The notes: generated from the letters alone by a model not told the origin. DNA of 64,000 nt from Nocardia sp. alder85J (GCF_020176955.2 NZ_JAIUCZ020000004.1:124001-188000), one strand, 5' to 3'; numbered from the stretch's first letter, positions 47,525 through 58,361 are shown. Translations and numbers: made by a program.

Positions 47525-47556
47525 ATCTCATACTCTGGGATTACAAGCTGAGATTT
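47525..47556. promoter_or_regulatory. Putative IclR operator between iclR and leuC
   Basis: AAATCTCA (47523-47530) and TGAGATTT (47549-47556) form an inverted repeat, and between them lies the GGGATTACAAG segment shared with 43351-43376. Position between divergent iclR and leuC suits an autoregulatory site. Confidence 0.68.
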
Positions 47557-47666
47557 CAAGCTGCGGATCGCAGGTCCGGCCGAGCCGGGTCGTGAGATGC
47601 GGCGGAGAACAGCAAGTCGCGCGGTCAGCCCCCGCGCGGCGCATGTCTACCGAAAGGTGAGCGGAG

Positions 47667-49088
<1,422 letters not shown>

Positions 49089-49122
49089 TCTGCCCACCTT
49101 CCACAAGACTTCGGGAGTACTC

Positions 49123-49731
49123 ATGGAACCGTTCAAGGAGCACAAGGGGATCGGAGTGCCGCTGCGCCGATCCAATGTGGACACCGACCAGATCATCCCC
49201 GCGGTGTATCTCAAGCGTGTCACGCGAACAGGATTCGAGGACGGGCTGTTCGCGGCCTGGCGCTCGGATCCGCACTTCATTCTGAACGTGGAGCCTTTCA
49301 ATCGCGGCTCGGTGCTGGTCGCGGGTACGGATTTCGGGACGGGCTCCTCACGCGAGCACGCCGTATGGGCCCTGATGGACTACGGTTTCCGGGTTGTGAT
49401 CTCGTCCCGGTTCGCGGACATCTTCCGAGGCAACGCGGGCAAGGGCGGGCTGGTGGCCGCCCAGATGTCACAACATGATGTCGAATTGCTCTGGAAGTTG
49501 CTCGAGGAACAGCCCGGTCTCGAATTGATCGTGGACCTCGAGCGGCGCTCTGTGACCGCCGGAACCACCGTGTTGCCGTTCGATATTGACGACTACACCC
49601 GGTGGCGGCTGCTGGAGGGACTGGACGACATCGGGCTGACACTCCGCCAGGAAGCGGCCATCGACCGGTTCGAAAAGGCAAGGCCGGGTTGGAAACCGAT
49701 CACCATTCCGGCGGCTAATTCGCCCGCCTAA
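49123..49731 (+). CDS. leuD: 3-isopropylmalate dehydratase small subunit
   Basis: A 202-residue swivel-domain subunit: GVPLRRSNVDTDQIIPAVYL, FGTGSSREHAVWALMDYGF (the GSSRE active-site loop) and SSRFADIFRGNAGKGGL. It pairs with LeuC. ATG 49123, same operon. Confidence 0.97.
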   Translation: MEPFKEHKGIGVPLRRSNVDTDQIIPAVYLKRVTRTGFEDGLFAAWRSDPHFILNVEPFNRGSVLVAGTDFGTGSSREHAVWALMDYGFRVVISSRFADIFRGNAGKGGLVAAQMSQHDVELLWKLLEEQPGLELIVDLERRSVTAGTTVLPFDIDDYTRWRLLEGLDDIGLTLRQEAAIDRFEKARPGWKPITIPAANSPA

Positions 49732-49887
49732 TCGGTCCCGGTCGTTAGCTGAGAGCTACCAAACCGGGTTGCTGGACGTGTGCCACGCCACATGAAATTT
49801 GGCGTGGCACATAGACTCTTGCCCATTGAGGGTTTACCGTGGTACCTAGTCGGTCCGACGACGGGCCATTAGTCTGCGGAGGATTCA

Positions 49888-50493
49888 ATGAACAAGGCGG
49901 AACTGATCGACGTTCTGACCGAAAAGTTGGGTACTGACAGGCGCACGGCCACTGCGGCAGTCGAGCAGATTGTCGACACGATCGTGCGCGCGGTGAACAA
50001 GGGGCAGAGCGTCACCATCACCGGTTTCGGTGTGTTCGAGCAGCGCAAGCGCGCCGCCCGGGTCGCTCGCAACCCCCGCACCGGCGAAACCGTCAAGGTG
50101 AAGCCCACTTCGGTGCCGGCTTTCCGCCCCGGTGCACAGTTCAAGGCGATCATCGCGGGTAAGCAGAAGATCGCGGCGGTCGGCCCCGCCGTCAAACGCG
50201 GTGTTGCCGCGCCGGTGTCGGGCGCCGCGAAGAAGACGGCGGCCAAGAAGACCGCCGCCAAGAAGACGGTCGCCAAGAAGACCGTGGCCGCCAAGAAGGT
50301 CGCCGCCAAGGCTCCGGCCAAGAAGGCTCCGGTCGCCAAGAAGGTCACGGCCAAGAAGACCGCGCCCGCCAAGAAGACGGTCGTGAAGAAGACCGCCCCG
50401 GCCAAGGCCGTGGCGAAGAAGACCGTCACCGCCAAGAAGACGGCCGCCAAGAAGGCCCCGGCGAAGAAGGCCGCTGCGAAGCGGGCACGCTAG
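49888..50493 (+). CDS. hupB: HU-family histone-like protein with lysine-rich tail
   Basis: A 201-residue HupB. Residues 1-90 are the HU DNA-bending domain (MNKAELIDVLTEKLGTDRRT, GFGVFEQRKRAARVARNPRT, PAFRPGAQFK). Residues ~110-201 are a repetitive AKK/AKKTA/APAKK tail resembling eukaryotic histone H1, as in mycobacterial and Nocardia HupB. It packages the nucleoid and in mycobacteria also affects iron regulation. It is preceded by a 156-bp promoter region and followed by a strong terminator. Repeat number in the tail probably varies between strains. Confidence 0.96.
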   Translation: MNKAELIDVLTEKLGTDRRTATAAVEQIVDTIVRAVNKGQSVTITGFGVFEQRKRAARVARNPRTGETVKVKPTSVPAFRPGAQFKAIIAGKQKIAAVGPAVKRGVAAPVSGAAKKTAAKKTAAKKTVAKKTVAAKKVAAKAPAKKAPVAKKVTAKKTAPAKKTVVKKTAPAKAVAKKTVTAKKTAAKKAPAKKAAAKRAR

Positions 50494-50501
50494 GTCTCGA
50501 T

Positions 50502-50546
50502 CACGAAACGGCTCCCCAGCCATGATGCCGGGGAGCCGTTTTCGTG
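50502..50546 (+). terminator. Intrinsic terminator after hupB
   Basis: CACGAAACGGCTCCCC (50502-50517) pairs with GGGGAGCCGTTTTCGTG (50530-50546), one base bulged, 12-nt loop. Confidence 0.93.
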
Positions 50547-50604
50547 TCTCGGGGGTGGTGGGCGCTGTGATCGAATCGCGACTTCCGCTGCGGGCGGGCG
50601 TGAT

Positions 50605-51561
50605 TCAGTCGTTATCCGCGCGCAGCGCGCGGTCCAGGTGATCGGCCGCCACCAGTTGCCCGTTCGTGATCGACAGCACCCACAGGCTGCCCTTGTGGTT
50701 GCGTGCCGCAGGCAGTGCGAGACCGTCGTTTTCGGCCCAGCGGCGCAGCAGGTCGGGAATCACCTTGCCCTGACTACAGATCACCCGGACCCGGTCCGGC
50801 GACACCAGGTACCGGGCCCGCGCCAGCGCCGCCTGCGGCGCCTCCGCGTAACCGGTCTCGGACAGTTGCGGTTCCAGCACGATGCCGCTGCCCAATTCGT
50901 GCGCCAGCGGCGCGACCGTCTGGCGGCAGCGCAGCGGTGGCGCCGAGTGCACCTCGGCGGCCCCGAAGGCCCGCAGATTGGCCGTCAGCGCCGCGGCCTG
51001 GGCCCGGCCCGCCTTGTCGAGCGGGCGTTGCCAATCCGGTCCGGCGAAACGGTTGCGGCGGCCGGCCTTCGCGTGCCGGACGATCAGCAGGGTGGCCGTC
51101 TCCGGTGGCTGCCGCAGGAAGTTGCGCAGGATGTGGCGATCCATCGGATAGGACAGCTCGTCCATCACCCGGTCCACCGGAAACCAGCGCAGTTCGTCGA
51201 CCTCCGGATTCGCGATGAACTGCCCGCCGGTGGGCTGCGCCGACCAGTAGTCGACCCGCTTCAATTTGCGGTGCCCGGTCACCGGATACGTGACGTGACC
51301 GAGATATCGGCCCAGCCGGCACTGCAACCCGGTCTCCTCGCCGACCTCGCGCACCGCCGCCACCATCGGCGTCTCACCGTTGGTCAGCTTGCCCTTCGGC
51401 AGCGACCAGTCGTCGTACTTCGGACGGTGCACCACCGCCACCTCGACGGTGCGATCCGGACGATGCCGCCACAGCACACCACCCGCGGCGAGAACGTTGG
51501 GGGTGACCCTGCGGTCGGAGAACCAGATGTGTTCGGAAGCTTTTGCGGCCGAACGACTCAC
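50605..51561 (-). CDS. mutT1: Nudix hydrolase fused to histidine phosphatase domain
   Basis: A 318-residue two-domain protein. The N-terminal Nudix box is LPKGKLTNGETPMVAAVREV followed by GEETGL. The C-terminal half is a histidine phosphatase with the catalytic LLIVRHAKAGRRNRF motif. The same fusion is M. tuberculosis MutT1, which hydrolyses 8-oxo-GTP-type nucleotides and diadenosine polyphosphates. GTG 51561 overlaps the ppk stop by 4 bp, so it is translationally coupled to ppk, a conserved arrangement. Confidence 0.93.
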   Translation of the reverse strand: MSRSAAKASEHIWFSDRRVTPNVLAAGGVLWRHRPDRTVEVAVVHRPKYDDWSLPKGKLTNGETPMVAAVREVGEETGLQCRLGRYLGHVTYPVTGHRKLKRVDYWSAQPTGGQFIANPEVDELRWFPVDRVMDELSYPMDRHILRNFLRQPPETATLLIVRHAKAGRRNRFAGPDWQRPLDKAGRAQAAALTANLRAFGAAEVHSAPPLRCRQTVAPLAHELGSGIVLEPQLSETGYAEAPQAALARARYLVSPDRVRVICSQGKVIPDLLRRWAENDGLALPAARNHKGSLWVLSITNGQLVAADHLDRALRADND

Positions 51562-53771
51562 GGTTGGTCCGGTCGCCGCAGCCGCATGAGGAATGCCTGA
51601 TGGTCCCGGATCTGGTCGACCTGCGCGTCCGGCAGCGGGTGGGCCTGCCAGCCGCCGTCGGGCTGGAGCACCCAGCACCGGGTGGACGGGTACAGCGCCG
51701 AGTCGAACATCTCGGTCAGCTGATCGGTCAGTTTCGCATCCTTCACCTGGACCATGACCTCGACCCGGCGATCCAGGTTGCGGTGCATCATGTCCGCGCT
51801 GCCGATCCAGAACTCGTCCTGGGCCTGGAAGTGCAGTACGCGTGAATGTTCCAGATACCGGCCGAGAATCGAACGCACCTCGATATTCTCGCTCATCCCG
51901 GCCACGCCGGGACGCAGTCCGCAGATGCCGCGGACCACGATCTGCACCGGGACCCCGGCCTGGGACGCGCGATAGAGCGCGTCGATGATCTGCTCGTCGA
52001 CGATCGAGTTGCACTTCAATCGAATTCGGGCCGGCAGGCCCTGCGCGGCCAGTTCCGTCTCGCGCCGGACGCGCTCGACGATGCCGGTCCGCACACTCGA
52101 CGGCGCCACCAACAGGTTGCGGTAGTTGGCCTTTCGCGAATATCCGGTCAGCGAGTTGAACAGGTCGGTGAGGTCGGCGCCGATCTCCGGTGCCGCGGTG
52201 AGCAACCCGATGTCCTCGTACAGCCGCGCGGTCTTCGGGTTGTAGTTGCCGGTGCCGATGTGGCAGTAACGGCGGATGGTCGCACCCTCGCGCCGCACCA
52301 CCAGACAGGTCTTGCAGTGCGTCTTCAGGCCGATGAGGCCGTAGACCACGTGCACGCCGGCCTGTTCCAGCTGCCGTGCCCACTTGATGTTGGCCTGCTC
52401 GTCGAAGCGGGCCTTGATCTCGACCAGCGCCACCACCTGCTTGCCGGCCTCCGCGGCATCGATGAGCGCGTTGACGATGGGGGAGTCGCCGGAGGTGCGG
52501 TAGAGCGTCTGCTTGATCGCGAGCACCTGCGGATCGGCCGCGGCCTGCTCGATGAACCGCTGCACGCTGGTGGAGAACGAATCGTAGGGGTGGTGGACCA
52601 GCACGTCGCCCTCGCGCAGCGCGGCGAACACGTTGCGCGGGGTCTCGCGTTCCCCGAACGCCGGCGGGGTGGCCGGAACATACGGCGCGTCTTTGAGATT
52701 CGGGCGATCCACGCCGTACACCTGCCACAGGCAGGACAGGTCCAGCAGGCCGGGCACCTGGATCACATCACCGGGATCGACATCCAGTTCGCGCAGCAGC
52801 AGATCGAGCATGTGCTCGGTCATGTCGTCCGAGACTTCCAGGCGCACCGGGGATCCGAAGCGGCGGCGGGCCAATTCCCGCTCCAGCGCCTGCAACAGGT
52901 CCTCGTCGCGGTCCTCGTCCACCTCGAAGTCGGCGTTGCGGGTGATGCGGAACGAATGGTGTTCCACCACATCCATTCCCGGGAACAACTGATCGAGGTG
53001 GGCGGCGATCAGATCCTCCATCGGGAGGAAGGCCCGGGTGGTGCCCAGGCCGGTGTCGGCGTCGGCGATGTCGCGGCCGGGCCGCGGCACCGCCACGGTG
53101 CCGGGGCGGCGCACCCGCACGAACCGGTCCACGTTGTCGGGCACCTTCACACGGGCGAAATGCTCACCGCCGGTGTCGGAGTCGCGGACGGTGACGGCCA
53201 GGTTCAGGCTCAGGCCGCTGATGTAGGGGAACGGGTGGGCGGGGTCGACCGCGAGCGGGGTCAGCACCGGGAACACCTGGTCCTGGAAGTAGCCGGACAG
53301 CCGGTGCCGCTCGTCGAGGTCCAGGTCCTGCCAGCCGATCAGGTCGATGCCCTCGGCGGCCAGCGCCGGGCGCACCTGGTCGAGGAAGACGCGGGCGTGC
53401 CGCACCGCCAGATCCTGGGTGCGGGCCGCGATCAGGGTCAGCTGTTCGGTGGGCGACAGGCCGTCGGCCGAGCGCACCGACAGGCCCGCTTCGGCGCGGC
53501 GCTTGAGCCCCGCGACCCGGACCATGTAGAACTCGTCCAGATTGGACGCGAAGATGGCGAGGAACTTGGCGCGCTCGAGCAGGGGCTCCGATTCCGCCTC
53601 CGACAGAGCCAGCACCCGGGCGTTGAAGTCCAGCCAGCTCAGCTCGCGATTCACATAGCGATCCGGCGGCAATTGCTCCGCCGCGAGGGCGGTCGCGGCC
53701 GGTGTCGCGGCCGGTGGCGCCACGGGTAGTCGGGGCCGCTGCGGGACGGTTTCCGTATCGCTCACGATCAT
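51558..53771 (-). CDS. ppk: Polyphosphate kinase 1
   Basis: A 737-residue Ppk1. N-terminal region YVNRELSWLDFNARVL and FLAIFASNLDEFYMVRVAGL, then the catalytic PLD-like domains with LVEIKARFDEQANIKWARQL, GLKTHCKTCLVVRREG (with an active-site His) and RRYCHIGTGNYNPKTARLYED, and late SADMMHRNLDRRVEV. It reversibly makes polyphosphate from ATP. ATG 53771 follows no strong ribosome site; the longer frame to 53882 is not supported by family length. It is upstream of mutT1. Confidence 0.96.
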   Translation of the reverse strand: MIVSDTETVPQRPRLPVAPPAATPAATALAAEQLPPDRYVNRELSWLDFNARVLALSEAESEPLLERAKFLAIFASNLDEFYMVRVAGLKRRAEAGLSVRSADGLSPTEQLTLIAARTQDLAVRHARVFLDQVRPALAAEGIDLIGWQDLDLDERHRLSGYFQDQVFPVLTPLAVDPAHPFPYISGLSLNLAVTVRDSDTGGEHFARVKVPDNVDRFVRVRRPGTVAVPRPGRDIADADTGLGTTRAFLPMEDLIAAHLDQLFPGMDVVEHHSFRITRNADFEVDEDRDEDLLQALERELARRRFGSPVRLEVSDDMTEHMLDLLLRELDVDPGDVIQVPGLLDLSCLWQVYGVDRPNLKDAPYVPATPPAFGERETPRNVFAALREGDVLVHHPYDSFSTSVQRFIEQAAADPQVLAIKQTLYRTSGDSPIVNALIDAAEAGKQVVALVEIKARFDEQANIKWARQLEQAGVHVVYGLIGLKTHCKTCLVVRREGATIRRYCHIGTGNYNPKTARLYEDIGLLTAAPEIGADLTDLFNSLTGYSRKANYRNLLVAPSSVRTGIVERVRRETELAAQGLPARIRLKCNSIVDEQIIDALYRASQAGVPVQIVVRGICGLRPGVAGMSENIEVRSILGRYLEHSRVLHFQAQDEFWIGSADMMHRNLDRRVEVMVQVKDAKLTDQLTEMFDSALYPSTRCWVLQPDGGWQAHPLPDAQVDQIRDHQAFLMRLRRPDQP

Positions 53772-53882
53772 TCCTAACGACTCACTCCGGCGGTGGCCGA
53801 GACGGCACCCGAGTAGACAGCGTACGTCGTCAATCGGGCATATCGCCCCGCGCCCGGCAATTCTTGCCCGCCTGGCAATCAT

Positions 53883-54596
53883 CTAGCAGACATGTGACCT
53901 CAGCTGATACTTCCGGATGACATCTTCGCCGACAACGGGTGACCATCCGATATCGTGCAATACCCGCGCGGTGGCCGGGCCCACCCCCAGCGCCTGCGCC
54001 GCGGCCAGATCGGCGGCGGTGTCGACGTCCAGCCGCAGGCCGGGCCACTCGCCGGCCAGATCCTTTGCCCCGGAGTCGATGTGACGCCGGGCCGAGCCCG
54101 CCCCGAAAAGCGGTGCCAGCGGGGCCGTTCCGTCGCGGACCAGCAGGGCGGTGGTGCCCTCGCCGGCGTGGTCGACCACCAGGGCGCGGCCCCGCGGCGG
54201 CGCGGCCAGCAGCACGTCGGTCAACTCCGCCGGTCGCAGTGCCGGTAGATCCGCTTGCAGGGCAAGCAGACTCACCGGGCCGTGGAGCTCGCGCACCGCC
54301 GCGGCCGCGGCCGACAGCGCGGTGTTGAGGCCGTCGCGGTCGCCCGGGGTCGCCGGGTCGGGGCGGACCTCCGCGCCGAGCGCGCGCACCGCGGCGGCGA
54401 CCGTCGGATCGGGGGTCACCACGGTCACCGAGGCCAGGCCCGCGGTGAGGGCGGCGCACACCGTGTCCGAGAGCATCGCGAGCACCAGCACCGACCGGTC
54501 GCCGGGCGGCAACCGGTCGGCGAGTCGGCTCTTCGCGTGCTCGAGGTATTTCACCGCGATCACGGCGTGGACGGCTTCCGGGCACATGTGACCCAT
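53883..54596 (-). CDS. fbiD: Phosphoenolpyruvate/2-phospho-L-lactate guanylyltransferase
   Basis: A 237-residue CofC/FbiD enzyme of F420 biosynthesis: AVIAVKYLEHAKSRLADRLP (nucleotide binding), VTVVTPDPTVAAAVRALGAE, GDRDGLNTALSAAAAAV, LLALQADLPALRPAEL and HIDSGAKDL. In actinobacteria it activates phosphoenolpyruvate with GTP. ATG 54596 is chosen; ATG 54587 is possible. It is divergent from gpsA and matches Rv2983 in order. Its presence supports F420 use by the LLM and split-barrel proteins in this window. Confidence 0.93.
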   Translation of the reverse strand: MGHMCPEAVHAVIAVKYLEHAKSRLADRLPPGDRSVLVLAMLSDTVCAALTAGLASVTVVTPDPTVAAAVRALGAEVRPDPATPGDRDGLNTALSAAAAAVRELHGPVSLLALQADLPALRPAELTDVLLAAPPRGRALVVDHAGEGTTALLVRDGTAPLAPLFGAGSARRHIDSGAKDLAGEWPGLRLDVDTAADLAAAQALGVGPATARVLHDIGWSPVVGEDVIRKYQLRSHVC

Positions 54597-54656
54597 CGTC
54601 CCATCGGTAACCGACACCGGCCTCGAGACCCCTGCCACGGGTGGCATAGTGGCCTG

Positions 54657-55652
54657 GTGACAAGGGCGGCAGTGATGGGTGCGGGGTCGTGGGGCACCGC
54701 GTTCGCGAAGGTGTTGTACGACGCGGGCACCGAGGTGACGATGTGGGCGCGGCGGCCGGAGGTGGCCAAGGCGCTGGCCACCGAGCACCACAATCCCGGC
54801 TACCTGCCGGAGGTCGACCTCGACGGAATCGACGCCACCGACGACCATCGGGTGGCCCTGGCCGGCGCCGACATCGTGGTGCTGGCGGTGCCGTCACAGA
54901 CCTTGCGGGTCAATCTGGGCTGCTGGCGGGACGCGGTGGAGCCGGACTCCACGCTGCTCAGCCTGGCGAAGGGGATCGAGACCGGCACCCTGCTGCGGAT
55001 GAGCCAGGTGATCGCCGAGGTCACCGGCGCCGATGTGGGGCGGGTGGCGGTGCTGTCCGGGCCGAACCTCGCTCGCGAGATCGCCGCCCGGCAGCCGGCC
55101 GCGTCGGTGGTCGCCTGCGCCGACGCTGCCCGCGCCGAGGCCGTGCAGCACGCCTGCGCCGGCAACTACTTCCGGCCCTACACCAACACCGACGTGATCG
55201 GCTGCGAGATCGGCGGCGCCTGCAAGAACGTGATCGCCCTGGCCTGCGGGATCGCCGCCGGAATGGGGCTCGGCGACAACTCGATCGCCAGCATCATCAC
55301 CCGGGGACTGGCGGAGATCATGCGGCTGGGGTCGGCGCTGGGCGCGAACCCGGTGACGCTGGCCGGGCTGGCCGGGGTCGGCGACCTGGTCGCCACCTGC
55401 ACCTCACCGCTGTCGCGCAACCGGTCCTTCGGGCAGGTGCTCGGCGCCGGCGGGGCGATGGAGGCGGCGCAGCAGGCCACCCACGGGCAGGTCGCCGAGG
55501 GGGTCAAATCCTGCACCTCGATCCGCACGCTGGCCGAACGGCACGGCGTCGAGATGCCGCTGACCAGCGCCGTCCACCAGGTGTGCCACGAGGGCGCGTC
55601 GGTGGCGGACATGGTCGGCTGGCTGCTCGGGCGGCGGATCAAACCCGAGTAG
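54657..55652 (+). CDS. gpsA: Glycerol-3-phosphate dehydrogenase (NAD(P)+)
   Basis: A 331-residue enzyme. Rossmann motif AVMGAGSWGTAFA, SLAKGIE, LSGPNLAREIA, catalytic Lys in GGACKNVIALACGIAAGMGLGDN and LAGVGDLVATCTSPLSRNRSFG. It makes sn-glycerol 3-phosphate for phospholipids. GTG 54657 is immediately before the Rossmann strand. It is followed by ddl after 82 bp, as in mycobacteria. Confidence 0.96.
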   Translation: MTRAAVMGAGSWGTAFAKVLYDAGTEVTMWARRPEVAKALATEHHNPGYLPEVDLDGIDATDDHRVALAGADIVVLAVPSQTLRVNLGCWRDAVEPDSTLLSLAKGIETGTLLRMSQVIAEVTGADVGRVAVLSGPNLAREIAARQPAASVVACADAARAEAVQHACAGNYFRPYTNTDVIGCEIGGACKNVIALACGIAAGMGLGDNSIASIITRGLAEIMRLGSALGANPVTLAGLAGVGDLVATCTSPLSRNRSFGQVLGAGGAMEAAQQATHGQVAEGVKSCTSIRTLAERHGVEMPLTSAVHQVCHEGASVADMVGWLLGRRIKPE

Positions 55653-55734
55653 CCCGCATCGGATCGGGCGCGAATGGGACGTTCGGCGCGCCACGACCGA
55701 TTCCCCGACCTGAACTCCAGGTACGGTTCAGGGC

Positions 55735-56865
55735 ATGAGTGAGCGGATCCGGGTGGCCGTGATTTTCGGCGGTCGTAGCAGCGAGCACACCGTGTCGTGC
55801 GTATCGGCGGGCAATGTGCTGCGCAGCCTGGACCCGGAGCGCTTCGAGGTGGTGCAGATCGGCATCACCCGCGACGGCGCCTGGGTACTCAGCGGATCCG
55901 ATCCCCGGGAGCTGGTCATCTCCGAACGCAGCCTGCCGTCGGTCGACCACACCGGCACCGCGCTGACGCTGACCGCGGATCCGGGCAGTTCCGGCGCCGC
56001 GCTGGTGCCGCTGGACCGGCTCGAGGGCGGTCTCGCGGCGGCCGGGCTCGGCGCGGTCGACGTGGTGTTCCCGGTGCTGCACGGCCCCTACGGCGAGGAC
56101 GGCACCCTACAGGGGCTGCTGGAACTCGTGGGCGTGCCCTACGTCGGGCCGGGTGTGCTGGCCAGTGCGGCCGGGATGGACAAGGAGTTCATGAAGAAGC
56201 TGCTGGCCGTCGACAGGCTGCCGATCGGCGACTACGTGGTGCTGCGCCCCGGCGCCGCCACTCTCGCCACGGCGGACCGGCAGCGGCTCGGGCTGCCGGT
56301 GTTCGTCAAACCGGCGCGCGGCGGCTCCTCCATCGGCATCACCAAGGTGGACGACTGGGCCGGGCTCGACGCCGCCATCGCCGAGGCGCGGCGGCACGAT
56401 CCGAAGGTGATCGTGGAGGCCGCGGTGCTCGGGCGCGAGGTGGAATGCGGGGTGCTGGAGTATCCGGACGGCCGGGTCGAGGCCAGCATGATCTCCGAGA
56501 TCCGGATGCCGGACGCGGACACCGCGGCCGATCCCGCCGCGGCCCCGGCGTTCTACGACTTCGAGACCAAATACCTGGACGACGTCTGCGAATTCGACAT
56601 CCCCGCCAAACTCGACGACGACCTGACCGCGCAGATCCGGGAACTGGCCGTACAGGCCTTCACCGCGCTGGACTGCCAGGGCCTGGCCCGGGTCGACTTC
56701 TTCGTCACCGAATCCGGGCCGATCCTCAACGAGATCAACACCATGCCGGGGTTCACCTCCATCTCGCAGTACCCGCGGATGTGGGAGGCCACCGGTATCG
56801 ACAACCGCGCCCTGGTCACCACCTTGATCGACACCGCTCTGGCCCGCGGTACCGGCCTGCGGTAG
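55735..56865 (+). CDS. ddl: D-alanine-D-alanine ligase
   Basis: A 376-residue ATP-grasp ligase for peptidoglycan precursors: VAVIFGGRSSEHTVSCVSAG, LHGPYGEDGTLQGLLEL, VGPGVLASAAGMDKEFMKKL, LPVFVKPARGGSSIGITKV, and metal-binding LARVDFFVTESGPILNEINT MPGFT region. Length matches mycobacterial DdlA. ATG 55735 at the family start. Confidence 0.96.
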   Translation: MSERIRVAVIFGGRSSEHTVSCVSAGNVLRSLDPERFEVVQIGITRDGAWVLSGSDPRELVISERSLPSVDHTGTALTLTADPGSSGAALVPLDRLEGGLAAAGLGAVDVVFPVLHGPYGEDGTLQGLLELVGVPYVGPGVLASAAGMDKEFMKKLLAVDRLPIGDYVVLRPGAATLATADRQRLGLPVFVKPARGGSSIGITKVDDWAGLDAAIAEARRHDPKVIVEAAVLGREVECGVLEYPDGRVEASMISEIRMPDADTAADPAAAPAFYDFETKYLDDVCEFDIPAKLDDDLTAQIRELAVQAFTALDCQGLARVDFFVTESGPILNEINTMPGFTSISQYPRMWEATGIDNRALVTTLIDTALARGTGLR

Positions 56866-56954
56866 GCCGTGTTCGACAGGTGTTTCGTCGCGGCATCGCC
56901 GGCACGAAACACGGGTGGTCGTCGGCTGGGCGCGGCGCGCGTACCCTCGGTGCG

Positions 56955-57254
56955 GTGATTGTCGCGATGACGATTCCCGGTCTGGCCCTGCTGATCATCG
57001 CCGTGTCGTGCGCGGAGGTCGCCTATCGGCGGGTCACCGGGCGGGCGGCGCTGCCCTGGATGCGCGAACAGGACGGTCGCGGCGCCTCGGCCATCGGGTT
57101 CGAGCAGTTCGACGCGATGTTCAACGCGGCCAAGCGGCACGAGTTCGAGCAGCGGCAGGCGGTGCTCATGCACCGGGAGGATCCGGGCGCCGATGAGCCC
57201 GGCGGCGTGGACATCGATCTGCGGGCGGGGCGGGCGCGGTTGCGGGCCGACTGA
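56955..57254 (+). CDS. Small membrane protein, DUF6191-like
   Basis: A 99-residue protein with one N-terminal helix (MTIPGLALLIIAVSCAEVAY) and a charged cytoplasmic tail with AIGFEQFDAMFNAAKRHEFE and an acidic/Arg-rich end. It resembles the DUF6191 family of actinomycetes. GTG 56955 or ATG 56967 may start it. It lies downstream of ddl, perhaps in one transcript. Function unknown. Confidence 0.68.
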   Translation: MIVAMTIPGLALLIIAVSCAEVAYRRVTGRAALPWMREQDGRGASAIGFEQFDAMFNAAKRHEFEQRQAVLMHREDPGADEPGGVDIDLRAGRARLRAD

Positions 57255-57440
57255 GCACGACCGGCACGCTGCCACCGCACAGTCCGAGCGGGCGTGCACC
57301 TGGCGTCTTTTCGGAGTCGAGTCGGGATGCGGATCGACCGGCTCCCGATTCGGCGACGCCGCGGAGTTCGACCACTGAATCGGACCCGGCCGGAGGTGAT
57401 TCGACCGGGCCGACGTGCGATCGATCCCGGGCGGTTCGGT

Positions 57441-58361
57441 TCAGTTCGGGAGCGGGCCCGGGTCTATCTGCTGCGCGGGCAACACTTTCGCGATCGTGTC
57501 GGAGACCTCCTGTAACGGGGTCGGACCGGCGTGATCGGGCAGGGTGAGCGCGATGTAGGTGCCGCGGTCGACGGCGAAGTAGGTGCCCGAGCTGGCGTTG
57601 GCGGTGCGGTCGCGCAGTTCGAACCAGGTGACGCCGTCGACGATCTGGAGTGCGGCGGCCTTGTCGAATTCCTGCGGACGGTCCAGGCCGCAGCGCAGCA
57701 CGATCGCATCGCCGCCGTCGGCGGGCTGCCAGGCCACGGTGGCCGGGGGCGCGGGCTGGGCCAACTCCGCGCGGTCGTAGCCGCCGAGCGCGCCGGGCAG
57801 CGCCGGGAGCAGGGTGGTGCAGGCGGGGCCGGTGGCGGCGGGCGCGGACACCGAACCGAGCGCCAGCGGCTCGCGGGCCGGATGCTGTCGCGCGAGCACG
57901 GCCACCACCAGCACGCCGACGATCAGCGCGACCGGCAGCGCGACGGCGGTGGCGATCAGCGCGGGTGATCGCTGCGGTGCGGGGACGGGTGTGCTGTCAC
58001 CGGAGGCGGGATCGGCGGAGGAGCCCGGGGCGGCGCCGGAGGGTGTTTCGCTCACGGTGGTACTGCTGGAGGACGCTTCGGTGGCGCCGTCGCGCTTCGC
58101 GGCCGTGATCTCGCGGGGTCCGGCGTCGGTGGCCGAGGGTAGCCCGGCGTTCGTGGTGGCGGTCTTGCGGGGTTCGGCGTCGGTGGCCGAGAGCAGCCCG
58201 GCGTTCGTGGTGGCATCGCCGGTCTCGGCCTGCGCGGTGGTGGTGCCGTCCGGGGCAGCGTTGCCGGAGCGGGAGTCAGCGGTGGTGGAGTCGCCGAGGG
58301 CGGCGTCGGCGTCGGACGTCGGGCCGATCGCGTTGGTCGGCTGCTCCGTATCGCTGCTCAT
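57441..58361 (-). CDS. DUF3515 membrane protein with repetitive N-terminus
   Basis: A 306-residue protein. Residues ~1-130 are Ala/Thr/Ser-rich and include an 18-residue unit repeated in tandem (ATTNAGLLSATDAEPRKT and a near copy), encoded by a 54-bp duplication. Then one helix (ALIATAVALPVALIVGVLVVAVL) and an outside DUF3515 domain with ACTTLLPALPGALGGYDRAE, CGLDRPQEF and TWFELRDR. In M. tuberculosis the equivalent (Rv2980) lies at the same place and is much shorter at the N-terminus. ATG 58361. It is convergent with the ddl side and divergent from thiL. Confidence 0.85.
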   Translation of the reverse strand: MSSDTEQPTNAIGPTSDADAALGDSTTADSRSGNAAPDGTTTAQAETGDATTNAGLLSATDAEPRKTATTNAGLPSATDAGPREITAAKRDGATEASSSSTTVSETPSGAAPGSSADPASGDSTPVPAPQRSPALIATAVALPVALIVGVLVVAVLARQHPAREPLALGSVSAPAATGPACTTLLPALPGALGGYDRAELAQPAPPATVAWQPADGGDAIVLRCGLDRPQEFDKAAALQIVDGVTWFELRDRTANASSGTYFAVDRGTYIALTLPDHAGPTPLQEVSDTIAKVLPAQQIDPGPLPN

